From Lachnoclostridium sp. UBA3262 (GTDB lineage Bacteria > Bacillota > Clostridia > Lachnospirales > Lachnospiraceae), in contig DEUM01000018.1 of assembly GCA_002362575.1 (NCBI GenBank), forward strand, positions 1 to 64,000: 64,000 nt of DNA, read 5' to 3'. Below, one piece after another: positions 7,783 to 14,435 of the stretch. The first letter of the stretch is position 1. Every line of letters begins with the position of its first letter. The translations under genes were made by a program, and so were the position numbers. The notes under the pieces were generated by a model. The model did not search any database. It was given only the letters and a program-made list of their open reading frames with translations, and was not told the origin of the DNA.

Positions 7783-9316
7783 CCTTATTCCTCCTTTGAA
7801 TATTCTCTAGCAACTTCTGTCTGTCAATTTTCCCATTTGTATTTTGTGGCAGATTTTCCATAGAATGATACTCATTTGGAATCATATATCTTGGAAACGA
7901 TTTTCCTAAAGCCTTTCTTATATCAAGCTCTTTTGTACTACACTCTTCATAATAGAGCACAATCTGTGATTTTTGGTGGTCATAAACAGCACAGCAGTTT
8001 GGAACAAGCTTTAAATTATTAACAATTTCATGCTCTATTTCCGTTAACTCAATACGATATCCCTGATGTTTTACTAAACTGTCTTTCCTTCCCTTAAAAT
8101 GATATAATCCCTCTTCGTCAATAAAAGCAATATCCCCAGTCCTATAAATTAACTCTGGATATGCTTTATTTAATGGGTTTTGAACAAACGCATTCTGTGT
8201 TTTTTCAGGATTATTATAATATCCCATAGCCAAAGAAGTTCCCCGAACGCATATCTCTCCTTCTTCACCTGGTTTGCACTGTTTTTCTTCTTCTGTCAGT
8301 AATAAAATATCTGTATTATTACAAGGAATACCAATCGGCAGGGATTCACTATCTTCATATTCTCTATCTACAATATAAAATATACAGTCTAGTGTAATTT
8401 CAATCGGACCATACAAATTAGCAAAAGTTACTGATGGCAATTGGTTCTTCCAATAATTAAACTGTTTTGTCGGAAAAACTTCTCCTGCAAACCAAACTAA
8501 TTTAAGGTCGGGAAGCGGAATTCTGCTAAGCAAATCCATATTCGCGATGTTTACCATTATTGTTGGCACCCAAAAAAGAAAGTTCACTTTCTTTTCTTGT
8601 AATTCTGTCAATAACCTAGCAGGAAAAACAGCTAGTGAGCTGTCTAAAATAACTATAGATGTTCCTTTCATCATCATCATACAGATTTCAAAATCATATA
8701 TATCAAAAACAACAGGAGATAATGCTCCAATAATTTCATCGCCTGTAAAATCAAAAGTTTCTGTCGCCCATGCAATAAAATCAAAAAAGCTACGGTAATT
8801 TAATACTACACTTTTAGGCGTTCCTGTCGAACCAGATGTATTAATAATACAAAATGGATCTGTATCAATTAATCTTCTACGATTTTCATTTAATAGTATG
8901 CTGTCAATTTCCAATTTTGTAAAATCAATTGTTTCTATATTTATCATTTGCATATGAAAATTTTCCCAACATATAAGATTTTCATATGCTGAATTTGTAA
9001 TGACAACTTTAGGGTTTAATTGCTTTATTATATTTTCTAATCTATTCACTGGTGTCTTAATATCCAAATTATTAAAAATGTTAGCACTATACATGATTCC
9101 AATATCAGCAACAACTACCTCTATTGATTTAGGCAACAAAACTACGACAGGTTTGTTTCTTTCTCCCGACATCATTTGTGTAAGCAAAGTCCCCATTTTC
9201 TGTCCGTTACTTTTTAACTCTCCAAATGTACAACAAGTGTTATGATGAATCAATGCAGCTTTATTTTCATTTTCAAAAACCGTATTATCAAAATAATCCA
9301 AAACGGATTTATACAT
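7769..9316 (-). CDS. NRPS/DltA-like amino acid adenylating enzyme
   Basis: A 515-residue stand-alone adenylation enzyme. Visible core motifs: A3 P-loop NTSGSTGTPK (about 163-172), A4 with an aspartate in VVFDIYDFE, A5 NLYGPIE, A7 RTGD, A8 KHQGYRIELTEIE and A10 NGKIDRQKL with the catalytic Lys. In A domains the Asp of the FD motif binds the substrate's alpha-amino group, so an amino acid is more likely than a fatty acid. It has no fused carrier, so it should load a partner in trans, plausibly the DltC-like protein at 5642-5872. It is not in a dlt (teichoic acid) operon: no DltB or DltD is present. Amino acid specificity cannot be read with confidence. Confidence 0.85.
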   Translation of the reverse strand: MYKSVLDYFDNTVFENENKAALIHHNTCCTFGELKSNGQKMGTLLTQMMSGERNKPVVVLLPKSIEVVVADIGIMYSANIFNNLDIKTPVNRLENIIKQLNPKVVITNSAYENLICWENFHMQMINIETIDFTKLEIDSILLNENRRRLIDTDPFCIINTSGSTGTPKSVVLNYRSFFDFIAWATETFDFTGDEIIGALSPVVFDIYDFEICMMMMKGTSIVILDSSLAVFPARLLTELQEKKVNFLFWVPTIMVNIANMDLLSRIPLPDLKLVWFAGEVFPTKQFNYWKNQLPSVTFANLYGPIEITLDCIFYIVDREYEDSESLPIGIPCNNTDILLLTEEEKQCKPGEEGEICVRGTSLAMGYYNNPEKTQNAFVQNPLNKAYPELIYRTGDIAFIDEEGLYHFKGRKDSLVKHQGYRIELTEIEHEIVNNLKLVPNCCAVYDHQKSQIVLYYEECSTKELDIRKALGKSFPRYMIPNEYHSMENLPQNTNGKIDRQKLLENIQRRNKDENR

Positions 9317-9340
9317 TTTTCAGCCCCCTCAAATTCTTTG

Positions 9341-10201
9341 TTATTGAACCGTGGTAACATTTCCATATGAGTATTCCTTAATCAAAGGTTTTGTATCATA
9401 TGGTTCAGCAAGAAAACAATTCACATCGCGAGTCAGCCACTCAACTGTCTTGTCATATACCTCTTTCTCCGTAAAGCAGGCAACAGACGCATCCCCTAAC
9501 TTAGTTTTCAATTCTATTCCTTCTTTTATCAGTTCTTCTTCAAATGTTGGTGGTACAGAAGGTAAAACATCTCGGTATTTAACATACAAAATATGTTTGT
9601 CCTCTCTTTTATTTCCATTTACATCAATAATATGTCCTGTAAATTCCTTATCATATCGGTACGGAACCCTTAACTTTTCCTCAACAAAGTGCATATGCGT
9701 ATGGCAAGCAGAAACAGAAGCCCCCAAAAATAATATTTTTGCATTTGGAGTGTGATTCAAGCGGTCGAAAAAACTTCCCTCACCTAATGATTTGTTTCCA
9801 CTTATTTCAGCCAGTTCTTTATGATCGCCAATGACACAAACAGACATTAAAGGATCTTCTGAACGCACAGCATCTTCCCTTTTTCGTGCATACTCATTTA
9901 AAATTCCCATTTTGCACTTTGTATTTTGTACATCATAATCTTCTCTATTGCCATAACTAAATGTAAATGTCGGAAATACAATTGTATTTACATTTAGTTC
10001 GCATAACGCATCATATAATATTTCCGCAAGTTGCTTTCTTTTTAGCTCCCTATTCGGTGTACCAAATAAAAGGGATGTGTGTACGAGTAACACCTCACAT
10101 TCATCTGCTTTAACACTTTTTAAAGCCTCTATCAGCATACCGTAAGTTACCCAACCATTTTCTTTGGACTGAAACAATTTTAAATTATTTTCTCTTTTCA
10201 T
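9341..10201 (-). CDS. AAC(3)-family N-acyltransferase
   Basis: A 286-residue member of the aminoglycoside 3-N-acetyltransferase (Antibiotic_NAT) family: HTSL near the N-terminus, PTFTFSYG, then RSEDPLMSVCVIG, GEGSFFDRL and LFLGASVSACHTHMHFVEE, which match the family's conserved CoA and substrate sites. The ATG at 10201 follows AAAGGAG; a GTG four codons earlier abuts that site and is unlikely. Relatives inside polysaccharide and flagellin-sugar loci are thought to acylate amino sugars rather than antibiotics. In this operon, sugar N-acylation is the better guess than drug resistance. Confidence 0.82.
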   Translation of the reverse strand: MKRENNLKLFQSKENGWVTYGMLIEALKSVKADECEVLLVHTSLLFGTPNRELKRKQLAEILYDALCELNVNTIVFPTFTFSYGNREDYDVQNTKCKMGILNEYARKREDAVRSEDPLMSVCVIGDHKELAEISGNKSLGEGSFFDRLNHTPNAKILFLGASVSACHTHMHFVEEKLRVPYRYDKEFTGHIIDVNGNKREDKHILYVKYRDVLPSVPPTFEEELIKEGIELKTKLGDASVACFTEKEVYDKTVEWLTRDVNCFLAEPYDTKPLIKEYSYGNVTTVQ

Positions 10202-10253
10202 AAACAACGTCACTCCTTTACATTTTTATTTAAAATATAAGAACTTTCTTTTA

Positions 10254-11246
10254 CTAACATGGGCGATCTTGATCGCCATCACCCCGAAACATCCTTAATC
10301 CCTCCAGCATAGGATCCATCATTTTTAAATCAATATTCTTTTGTTCAAACGGATGAAAATAATTTGGTATAATGTTATCGCTGGTTATATCGCACGAAAT
10401 TAGCCCCGCCCGTTCATATAGTTCTGACGGTACCCCATATGAATATACATCTATATACTCATACTGTTTTTCCTTTATTAAACCATCAAGTGCGTATGTA
10501 ATCTGACCTAAATCATCAATATCTCCATAAAAATCAATTATTTTCCCTATTTTTCTTCCCCTTGCACTTTCTTCTCTCGTAATCAAAACAGAATGGGCAA
10601 TCTTTTCTTTGTTTAATATTTTCCAAACATCATATTGATATATTGGATGTTCAAAATATCGCCATTGTATATAAGCATAATCTTTACTCATAATATGGGT
10701 AGCAAGAGCTTCTGGTGAGATAATTTGTTTCATCTCCTCAGAAGATAAAATTGGTTCCAGCCGGAATCCTGTATCTTCTATTTCTGGTATCTTTTTATTT
10801 TTGACTACAGCTATCCTATAATTCTCATAATTCCCTAACCGATAATAGTGCTCCATAGCAATCGGAGTGCCTCCTAGAATACGACCTAACCTTATAGCCT
10901 TTTCGCTTACACCCGCTCCTATAATATATCGTACATTTAACTGTTGAGTCGAATAATCACTAATATCCATGCCCAGTTTTGGATTACTGCTTTTAATGGC
11001 TTTCCAAATACTACCTGTAACGTCAGGATTTAAACTATGATTATACCGAATCACTCCCTGCATGCCATAAATCTTACCTGTTTCATCATCAATTCCTAAA
11101 AAAACATTAACCTGATTATTCTCCACAAACTGCCATTCAAAGAACTCCCTGTCTCTGGCAAGAATATGCCCCTTCTTCCAATTCTCATCTATAAACTGCA
11201 TAATATTAGCGATATCTTTGTAAACAGCCTGCCGAATTGTTAACAT
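10254..11246 (-). CDS. GNAT-superfamily acyltransferase of glycan loci
   Basis: A 330-residue protein when started at the ATG at 11246 (GGAG 7 bp upstream), where the GNAT fold begins (MLTIRQAVYKDIANIM). A second in-frame ATG at 11324 also has GGAGG 8 bp upstream and would add 26 residues unlike the GNAT fold. Residues 1-150 form an N-acyltransferase domain, a second half has a similar arrangement, and the C-terminus ends with RMFRGDGDQDRP, an ending I associate with acyltransferases of O-antigen and nonulosonate clusters. First gene of the operon, about 155 bp after the sigma-28-like promoter. The acceptor is probably an amino sugar. Confidence 0.72.
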   Translation of the reverse strand: MLTIRQAVYKDIANIMQFIDENWKKGHILARDREFFEWQFVENNQVNVFLGIDDETGKIYGMQGVIRYNHSLNPDVTGSIWKAIKSSNPKLGMDISDYSTQQLNVRYIIGAGVSEKAIRLGRILGGTPIAMEHYYRLGNYENYRIAVVKNKKIPEIEDTGFRLEPILSSEEMKQIISPEALATHIMSKDYAYIQWRYFEHPIYQYDVWKILNKEKIAHSVLITREESARGRKIGKIIDFYGDIDDLGQITYALDGLIKEKQYEYIDVYSYGVPSELYERAGLISCDITSDNIIPNYFHPFEQKNIDLKMMDPMLEGLRMFRGDGDQDRPC

Positions 11247-11281
11247 AATCTTTCTCCATCTGAGCCCTGTGCTTTCTACAT

Positions 11282-11311
11282 AAAAAAACTGCCCTCTGCT
11301 AACGAGCACAG
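11282..11311 (-). promoter_or_regulatory. Terminator-like hairpin in the operon leader (possible attenuator)
   Basis: On the minus strand CTGTGCTC pairs with GAGGGCAG across a 7-nt loop (11311-11289, one mismatch and one G-T pair), followed directly by seven T (11288-11282). It lies between the sigma-28-like promoter and the ATG at 11246, so it could stop transcription early. If translation starts at 11324 instead, the hairpin is inside the reading frame and would mean less. Confidence 0.35.
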
Positions 11312-11408
11312 TATTTTCATACATATTCCGTGCCTCCATGCAACCTTTTTATATGCAAGTCCCTACATATAGTTATCTTATAATAAATTAAAGATACATA
11401 CAAAATTT

Positions 11409-11435
11409 ATATCGGACAAATGTTAAGTTTTCTTA
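11409..11435 (-). promoter_or_regulatory. Sigma-28-type promoter of the 12-gene acyl-carrier operon
   Basis: TAAG (11435-11432), 15 bp, then TCCGATAT (11416-11409) on the minus strand. This is the same arrangement as upstream of the flagellin gene (TAAA-N15-TCCGATAT). A small inverted repeat, GTTAAG-TTTT-CTTAAC, overlaps the -35 side (11422-11437). The site follows the deacetylase stop and precedes the first acyltransferase gene. Confidence 0.7.
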
Positions 11436-11474
11436 ACCGGCTTCATCTATTTCCATGGTTTTTCCAAAACTTAC

Positions 11475-12428
11475 TCACACCACCTTATTCCCTTTCGGCG
11501 GCAAATCATTGGTATCAAAACGTGGAAGCTCATAACTGTCATCCTGTCCTAGCCTTACCGCTCGTGCTTCCACTGTAATTCCAAGCCTGCACCCTTTTTC
11601 CTGTATACATTTTACCACATCGGAATTATAATTACCATAGGGATAATTCATTACCCATTTATTTCTATCAATTACATCCGAAAAATAATCCAGCGCCTTT
11701 TCAATATCTCCTTCCATCTGCTCCTTCGGCATCTTTCCAAGCCAGTAATGGTCATATCCGTGCAGACCGAAAAACATACCTCCCTCCTTCATACAGCGTA
11801 TCTGATCTCTGTTCATGTACAGTTCCCTCGCAAAAATATCCTCGCTGATTCCCACGTACTTTTCAAATAAAGCGGACGCAATCTCCCTCCGGATATCCTC
11901 AGGCAGTCTGTTCTGCAAAAGCCTTTTCACAAAAATAACTTCTCCCGGATCCCAGCGGTTTGCTACTGCCAGCTCCGAAAACAACTCCTCATTTCCCGGC
12001 AGATTTATACCCTCTGCACGATATTGGTCCATACAGGAAAAACAATCCTGAACTAATTCATCTATTGGTGCTGTCGCCAGAATATGATGTATCTTATTCA
12101 CATCCAACAGTCTGTGTTCCTTCACTGCCTTTGCATTGGGGAAGAAAGAACCCTGCATACCATACTTTTGCAACAACGGATATACCACTGTATAGTGGTC
12201 GATATAACCATCGTCAAAGGTCAGAAGAAGCGGCCGCTCCGGCAAATCAGAAAATTCTTCCGTCTCGTAAGCCGTTATAAGCTCCTCCATTCGTATAACC
12301 TGAAAATGCTCCTTTATGTACTGAAGCTGCTCCTCAAACATCGACACATCCAATCCCTTAATCTCCGGATAACGGCTATGCGTCAAGTCACGAACATAAT
12401 GATACATTACAATCACTGCTTCTTTCAT
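11475..12428 (-). CDS. Polysaccharide deacetylase (CE4/NodB family)
   Basis: A 317-residue protein with the NodB metal-binding motif TFDDGY (residues 69-74), an MYHYVRD opening, a HGYDH segment in place of the usual H-(S/T)-x-x-x-H metal histidines, and NYPYG near residue 265. The family removes N- or O-acetyl groups from carbohydrates using a divalent metal. No signal peptide is present, so it should act in the cytoplasm on a sugar or lipid-linked precursor. It follows neuA by 28 bp and probably shares its transcript. Deacetylating an amino-sugar precursor would free an amine for the special acyl groups made next door; that is inference. Confidence 0.85.
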   Translation of the reverse strand: MKEAVIVMYHYVRDLTHSRYPEIKGLDVSMFEEQLQYIKEHFQVIRMEELITAYETEEFSDLPERPLLLTFDDGYIDHYTVVYPLLQKYGMQGSFFPNAKAVKEHRLLDVNKIHHILATAPIDELVQDCFSCMDQYRAEGINLPGNEELFSELAVANRWDPGEVIFVKRLLQNRLPEDIRREIASALFEKYVGISEDIFARELYMNRDQIRCMKEGGMFFGLHGYDHYWLGKMPKEQMEGDIEKALDYFSDVIDRNKWVMNYPYGNYNSDVVKCIQEKGCRLGITVEARAVRLGQDDSYELPRFDTNDLPPKGNKVV

Positions 12429-12456
12429 ATCCGTCCCTCTTTCCGTTTAATTCTGC

Positions 12457-13152
12457 TTATTCAGAATCCTGTCTCAAATAAAATTCCGCCACAGAAAAAT
12501 CTACCGGCTCATCAATATCAACACTTCTCGCCCTAGGCATAATATATCCAAGGGGATTATCATTAAAACTGGTTTCCAACGATAACTTTTTTATATTATT
12601 CACATAGATACTGCCATTTACCCGATAGTAAACCGGCATATCCTGCCGTCTGACCGTACTGCTTTGTTCTAATAAATGGGTTAGATTACCGTTTTCATCA
12701 CACTCACGTATAAGTATCGGTGAATCCGTGACCTCTGAAATAGATACTACATCACACTTATTTTCTATAGAAAGTCTGACTGCTTTTTCTATATCGTCTG
12801 CGGTTCTAAGCGGGCTTGTCGGCTGCAATAACACAAGATAGTCATAGTCTCTCCCCGACTCTGCCAGCTTGCCTATCGTATAACATACCGCATCAATCGT
12901 TTTAGAAGTATCATCTGCTAAAAACTCCGGACGAAGAAACGGCACCTCTGCCCCATATCGTTCTGCCACCTCAGCAATCTCCCTACTATCAGTAGAAACC
13001 ATTATGTAGTCAATATCCACACACTCCTTCGCTGCTTCTATCGTATAGGCAATCAACGGCTTTCCTGCCAAGTCCTTTATATTCTTCCCATGAATTCCTT
13101 TACTCCCTCCACGCGCTGGTATCAAAGCAAGTATTTTTTTTCCCTTTATCAT
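12457..13152 (-). CDS. neuA: CMP-nonulosonate (sialic/legionaminic/pseudaminic acid) cytidylyltransferase
   Basis: A 231-residue enzyme of the NeuA/PseF/LegF family: the CTP-binding N-terminus ALIPARGGSKGIHGKNI, STDSREIAEVAERYGA, LLQPTSPLR and the C-terminal DIDEPVDF are all present. It activates a nine-carbon acidic sugar as its CMP derivative for transfer. Which sugar (neuraminic, legionaminic or pseudaminic type) cannot be told from sequence by eye. The ATG overlaps the stop of a short upstream frame and follows AGAGG. The location beside flagellin and NeuC points to flagellin glycosylation. Confidence 0.9.
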   Translation of the reverse strand: MIKGKKILALIPARGGSKGIHGKNIKDLAGKPLIAYTIEAAKECVDIDYIMVSTDSREIAEVAERYGAEVPFLRPEFLADDTSKTIDAVCYTIGKLAESGRDYDYLVLLQPTSPLRTADDIEKAVRLSIENKCDVVSISEVTDSPILIRECDENGNLTHLLEQSSTVRRQDMPVYYRVNGSIYVNNIKKLSLETSFNDNPLGYIMPRARSVDIDEPVDFSVAEFYLRQDSE

Positions 13153-13331
13153 AAAATTTCCTCTCTAACTGTATTCCTTCTGATATTTTCTAATATCTGC
13201 TCGTTATTCCATTCCGGATACTTAACAAGCTGTTCCATAGTCTCCTTCACAAAGTCATATGGCAATTCTGTAAACTGGGCTATTTCTTCCATTGACTGTT
13301 TTTGGCGCATTACGGCTTGTTTTGTTGTCAT
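13149..13331 (-). CDS. Possible small protein, or untranslated leader of neuA
   Basis: A 60-codon frame, rich in Glu, Gln and Lys and predicted helical, ends with an ATGA overlap on the neuA start. No ribosome site precedes the first ATG. That ATG also lies inside a near-perfect sigma-A -10 box (13335-13330), so it cannot be translated from that promoter. Later in-frame ATGs at 13310 and 13292 also lack ribosome sites. It may be the C-terminal remnant of a longer gene. I do not recognise the family. Confidence 0.3.
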   Translation of the reverse strand: MTTKQAVMRQKQSMEEIAQFTELPYDFVKETMEQLVKYPEWNNEQILENIRRNTVREEIL

Positions 13332-13358
13332 TATACTATATCATGTCTGATATGTCAA
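13330..13358 (-). promoter_or_regulatory. Sigma-A promoter for neuA and the deacetylase
   Basis: On the minus strand TTGACA (13358-13353), a 17-bp spacer, then TATAAT (13335-13330): an exact vegetative consensus. The predicted start at about 13323 gives neuA a leader of about 170 nt. It separates constitutive sugar activation from the sigma-28-type promoters of flagellin and the acyl-carrier operon. Confidence 0.75.
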
Positions 13359-13439
13359 ATTGCACATAATGACATCTCGCCGCTCCCATTCTTCCCACCT
13401 CCGGTGCTCACCATGGAGGGCTTCGCCATATAGCAAAGA

Positions 13440-13459
13440 AAGAGACCTTTCGGTCTCTT
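13440..13459 (-). terminator. Terminator after the flagellin gene
   Basis: AAGAGACC-GAAA-GGTCTCTT on the minus strand forms an 8-bp stem with a GAAA tetraloop, followed by TCTTT. It lies about 40 bp after the flagellin stop. Confidence 0.8.
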
Positions 13460-13500
13460 CCTCTCGTACATTTTCACTTTCTTGTTTTTCAGACAAAGGA

Positions 13501-14316
13501 TTACTGTAACAGTGAAAGTACTCCCTGATTTGCCTGATTTGCCTGAGCCAGCATAGATGTTGCTGCCTGCTGCAAGATGCTCTCCTTGGAGAATCTTGTC
13601 ATTTCATCTGCCATGTCTGTATCACGGATACGAGACTCAGCTGCCTGCATGTTCTCAGCAGTGTTGTCATCTACCTTGATTGTGTACTCAAGACGGTTCT
13701 GGATAGCACCCAGCTTAGAACGCTCTGTTGTAACCTTAGTAATCATATCGTCTACAACGTCTTCAATCAGACCAGAGTTTGTTTTTCCGTCTCCACCTGT
13801 TACGGTAACTGTCTGCCATGCAGTAGAAGCGATTGTAATAGAGATACCCTGCTCTTTGTTTGCACCTACCTGCAGGTACTGGTTCTTGTAGCTACCATCT
13901 AACAGTTTCTTCTTGTTGAACTCTGTATCAGAATCAATTCTGTCGTACTCCTGTTTCAGGTTGTCAATCTCATCCTGAATCTTCTGGAAATCCAATGTGT
14001 CCTTGTCAAGTACGGCACTGTTGGAAGCCTGAACTACCAGCTCACGTGTTCTCTGAAGAATTGCATGTTTCTGATCCATAGCACCTTCAGCTGTCTGGAT
14101 AAGGGAAATACCATCCTGTGCGTTGTCAGATGCACGGTTCAAACCACGTACCTGAGCTCTCATTTTCTCGGAAATTGCAAGACCTGCTGCATCGTCTGCT
14201 GCACGGTTGATTTTGTAACCACTTGACAATTTCTCTGTAGACTTGGAAAGGTTTCCTCCTACGATACCTAACTGTCTGTTTGCGTTCATTGATGTAATGT
14301 TGTGTTGTACTATCAT
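13501..14316 (-). CDS. fliC: Flagellin
   Basis: A 271-residue flagellin. The N-terminal D0/D1 region (VQHNITSMNANRQL, then LSSGYKINRAADDAAGLAIS) and C-terminal helix (AAESRIRDTDMADEM, ending QANQGVLSLLQ) are typical. The central part is very short, so domains D2/D3 are absent. The D1 motif LQRTRELVVQ, which carries the conserved TLR5-contact Arg and Glu, is present. The start at 14316 has AAGGAGG at optimal spacing. The gene stands alone between a sigma-28-type promoter and a terminator, and its leader has a CsrA-type hairpin. Placement between NeuC/Maf and NeuA strongly suggests the filament is O-glycosylated with a nonulosonic-type sugar. Confidence 0.96.
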   Translation of the reverse strand: MIVQHNITSMNANRQLGIVGGNLSKSTEKLSSGYKINRAADDAAGLAISEKMRAQVRGLNRASDNAQDGISLIQTAEGAMDQKHAILQRTRELVVQASNSAVLDKDTLDFQKIQDEIDNLKQEYDRIDSDTEFNKKKLLDGSYKNQYLQVGANKEQGISITIASTAWQTVTVTGGDGKTNSGLIEDVVDDMITKVTTERSKLGAIQNRLEYTIKVDDNTAENMQAAESRIRDTDMADEMTRFSKESILQQAATSMLAQANQANQGVLSLLQ

Positions 14317-14324
14317 AACGATTA

Positions 14325-14358
14325 CCTCCTTGTTTATACACCGCAATTCCTTTTGCGG
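14325..14358 (-). promoter_or_regulatory. Flagellin mRNA leader: hairpin with AAGGA loop plus ribosome site (likely CsrA target)
   Basis: On the transcript CCGCAA-AAGGAA-TTGCGG (14358-14341) folds into a 6-bp stem that presents GGA in its loop. Ten nucleotides later comes the ribosome site AAGGAGG (14331-14325). A loop-borne GGA paired with a second GGA in the Shine-Dalgarno is the arrangement CsrA uses to repress hag in Bacillus. csrA and its antagonist fliW are both in this window. Confidence 0.65.
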
Positions 14359-14388
14359 GTTGTTTTATTTGTCTTACTGACAATATAT

Positions 14389-14415
14389 ATATCGGAGTCA
14401 GTTTTAAATACTTTA
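14389..14415 (-). promoter_or_regulatory. Sigma-28-type promoter of the flagellin gene
   Basis: TAAA (14415-14412), 15 bp, TCCGATAT (14396-14389) on the minus strand, about 70 bp before the start codon. It closely matches the known sigma-D/sigma-28 consensus. Confidence 0.85.
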
Positions 14416-14435
14416 TAGCAAAATTGAAACTTTTT

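Noticed and set aside
1425..9316. Primary fatty-acid (fab) gene cluster
   Set aside because: No fabD, fabF, fabZ, fabK or acc genes are present, and the synthases and ACPs are duplicated and divergent; the context is flagellin glycosylation.
7769..9316. dltA of a teichoic-acid D-alanylation operon
   Set aside because: No dltB or dltD neighbours, and the carrier partner is inside the KAS III cassette.
9341..10201. Aminoglycoside resistance gene
   Set aside because: The protein is in the AAC(3) family, but it is embedded in a flagellin-sugar operon, and the family includes sugar N-acyltransferases; resistance is not supported.
13381..13439. Possible small RNA between the neuA promoter and the flagellin terminator
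   Set aside because: No promoter or second terminator frames it; it looks like ordinary spacer.
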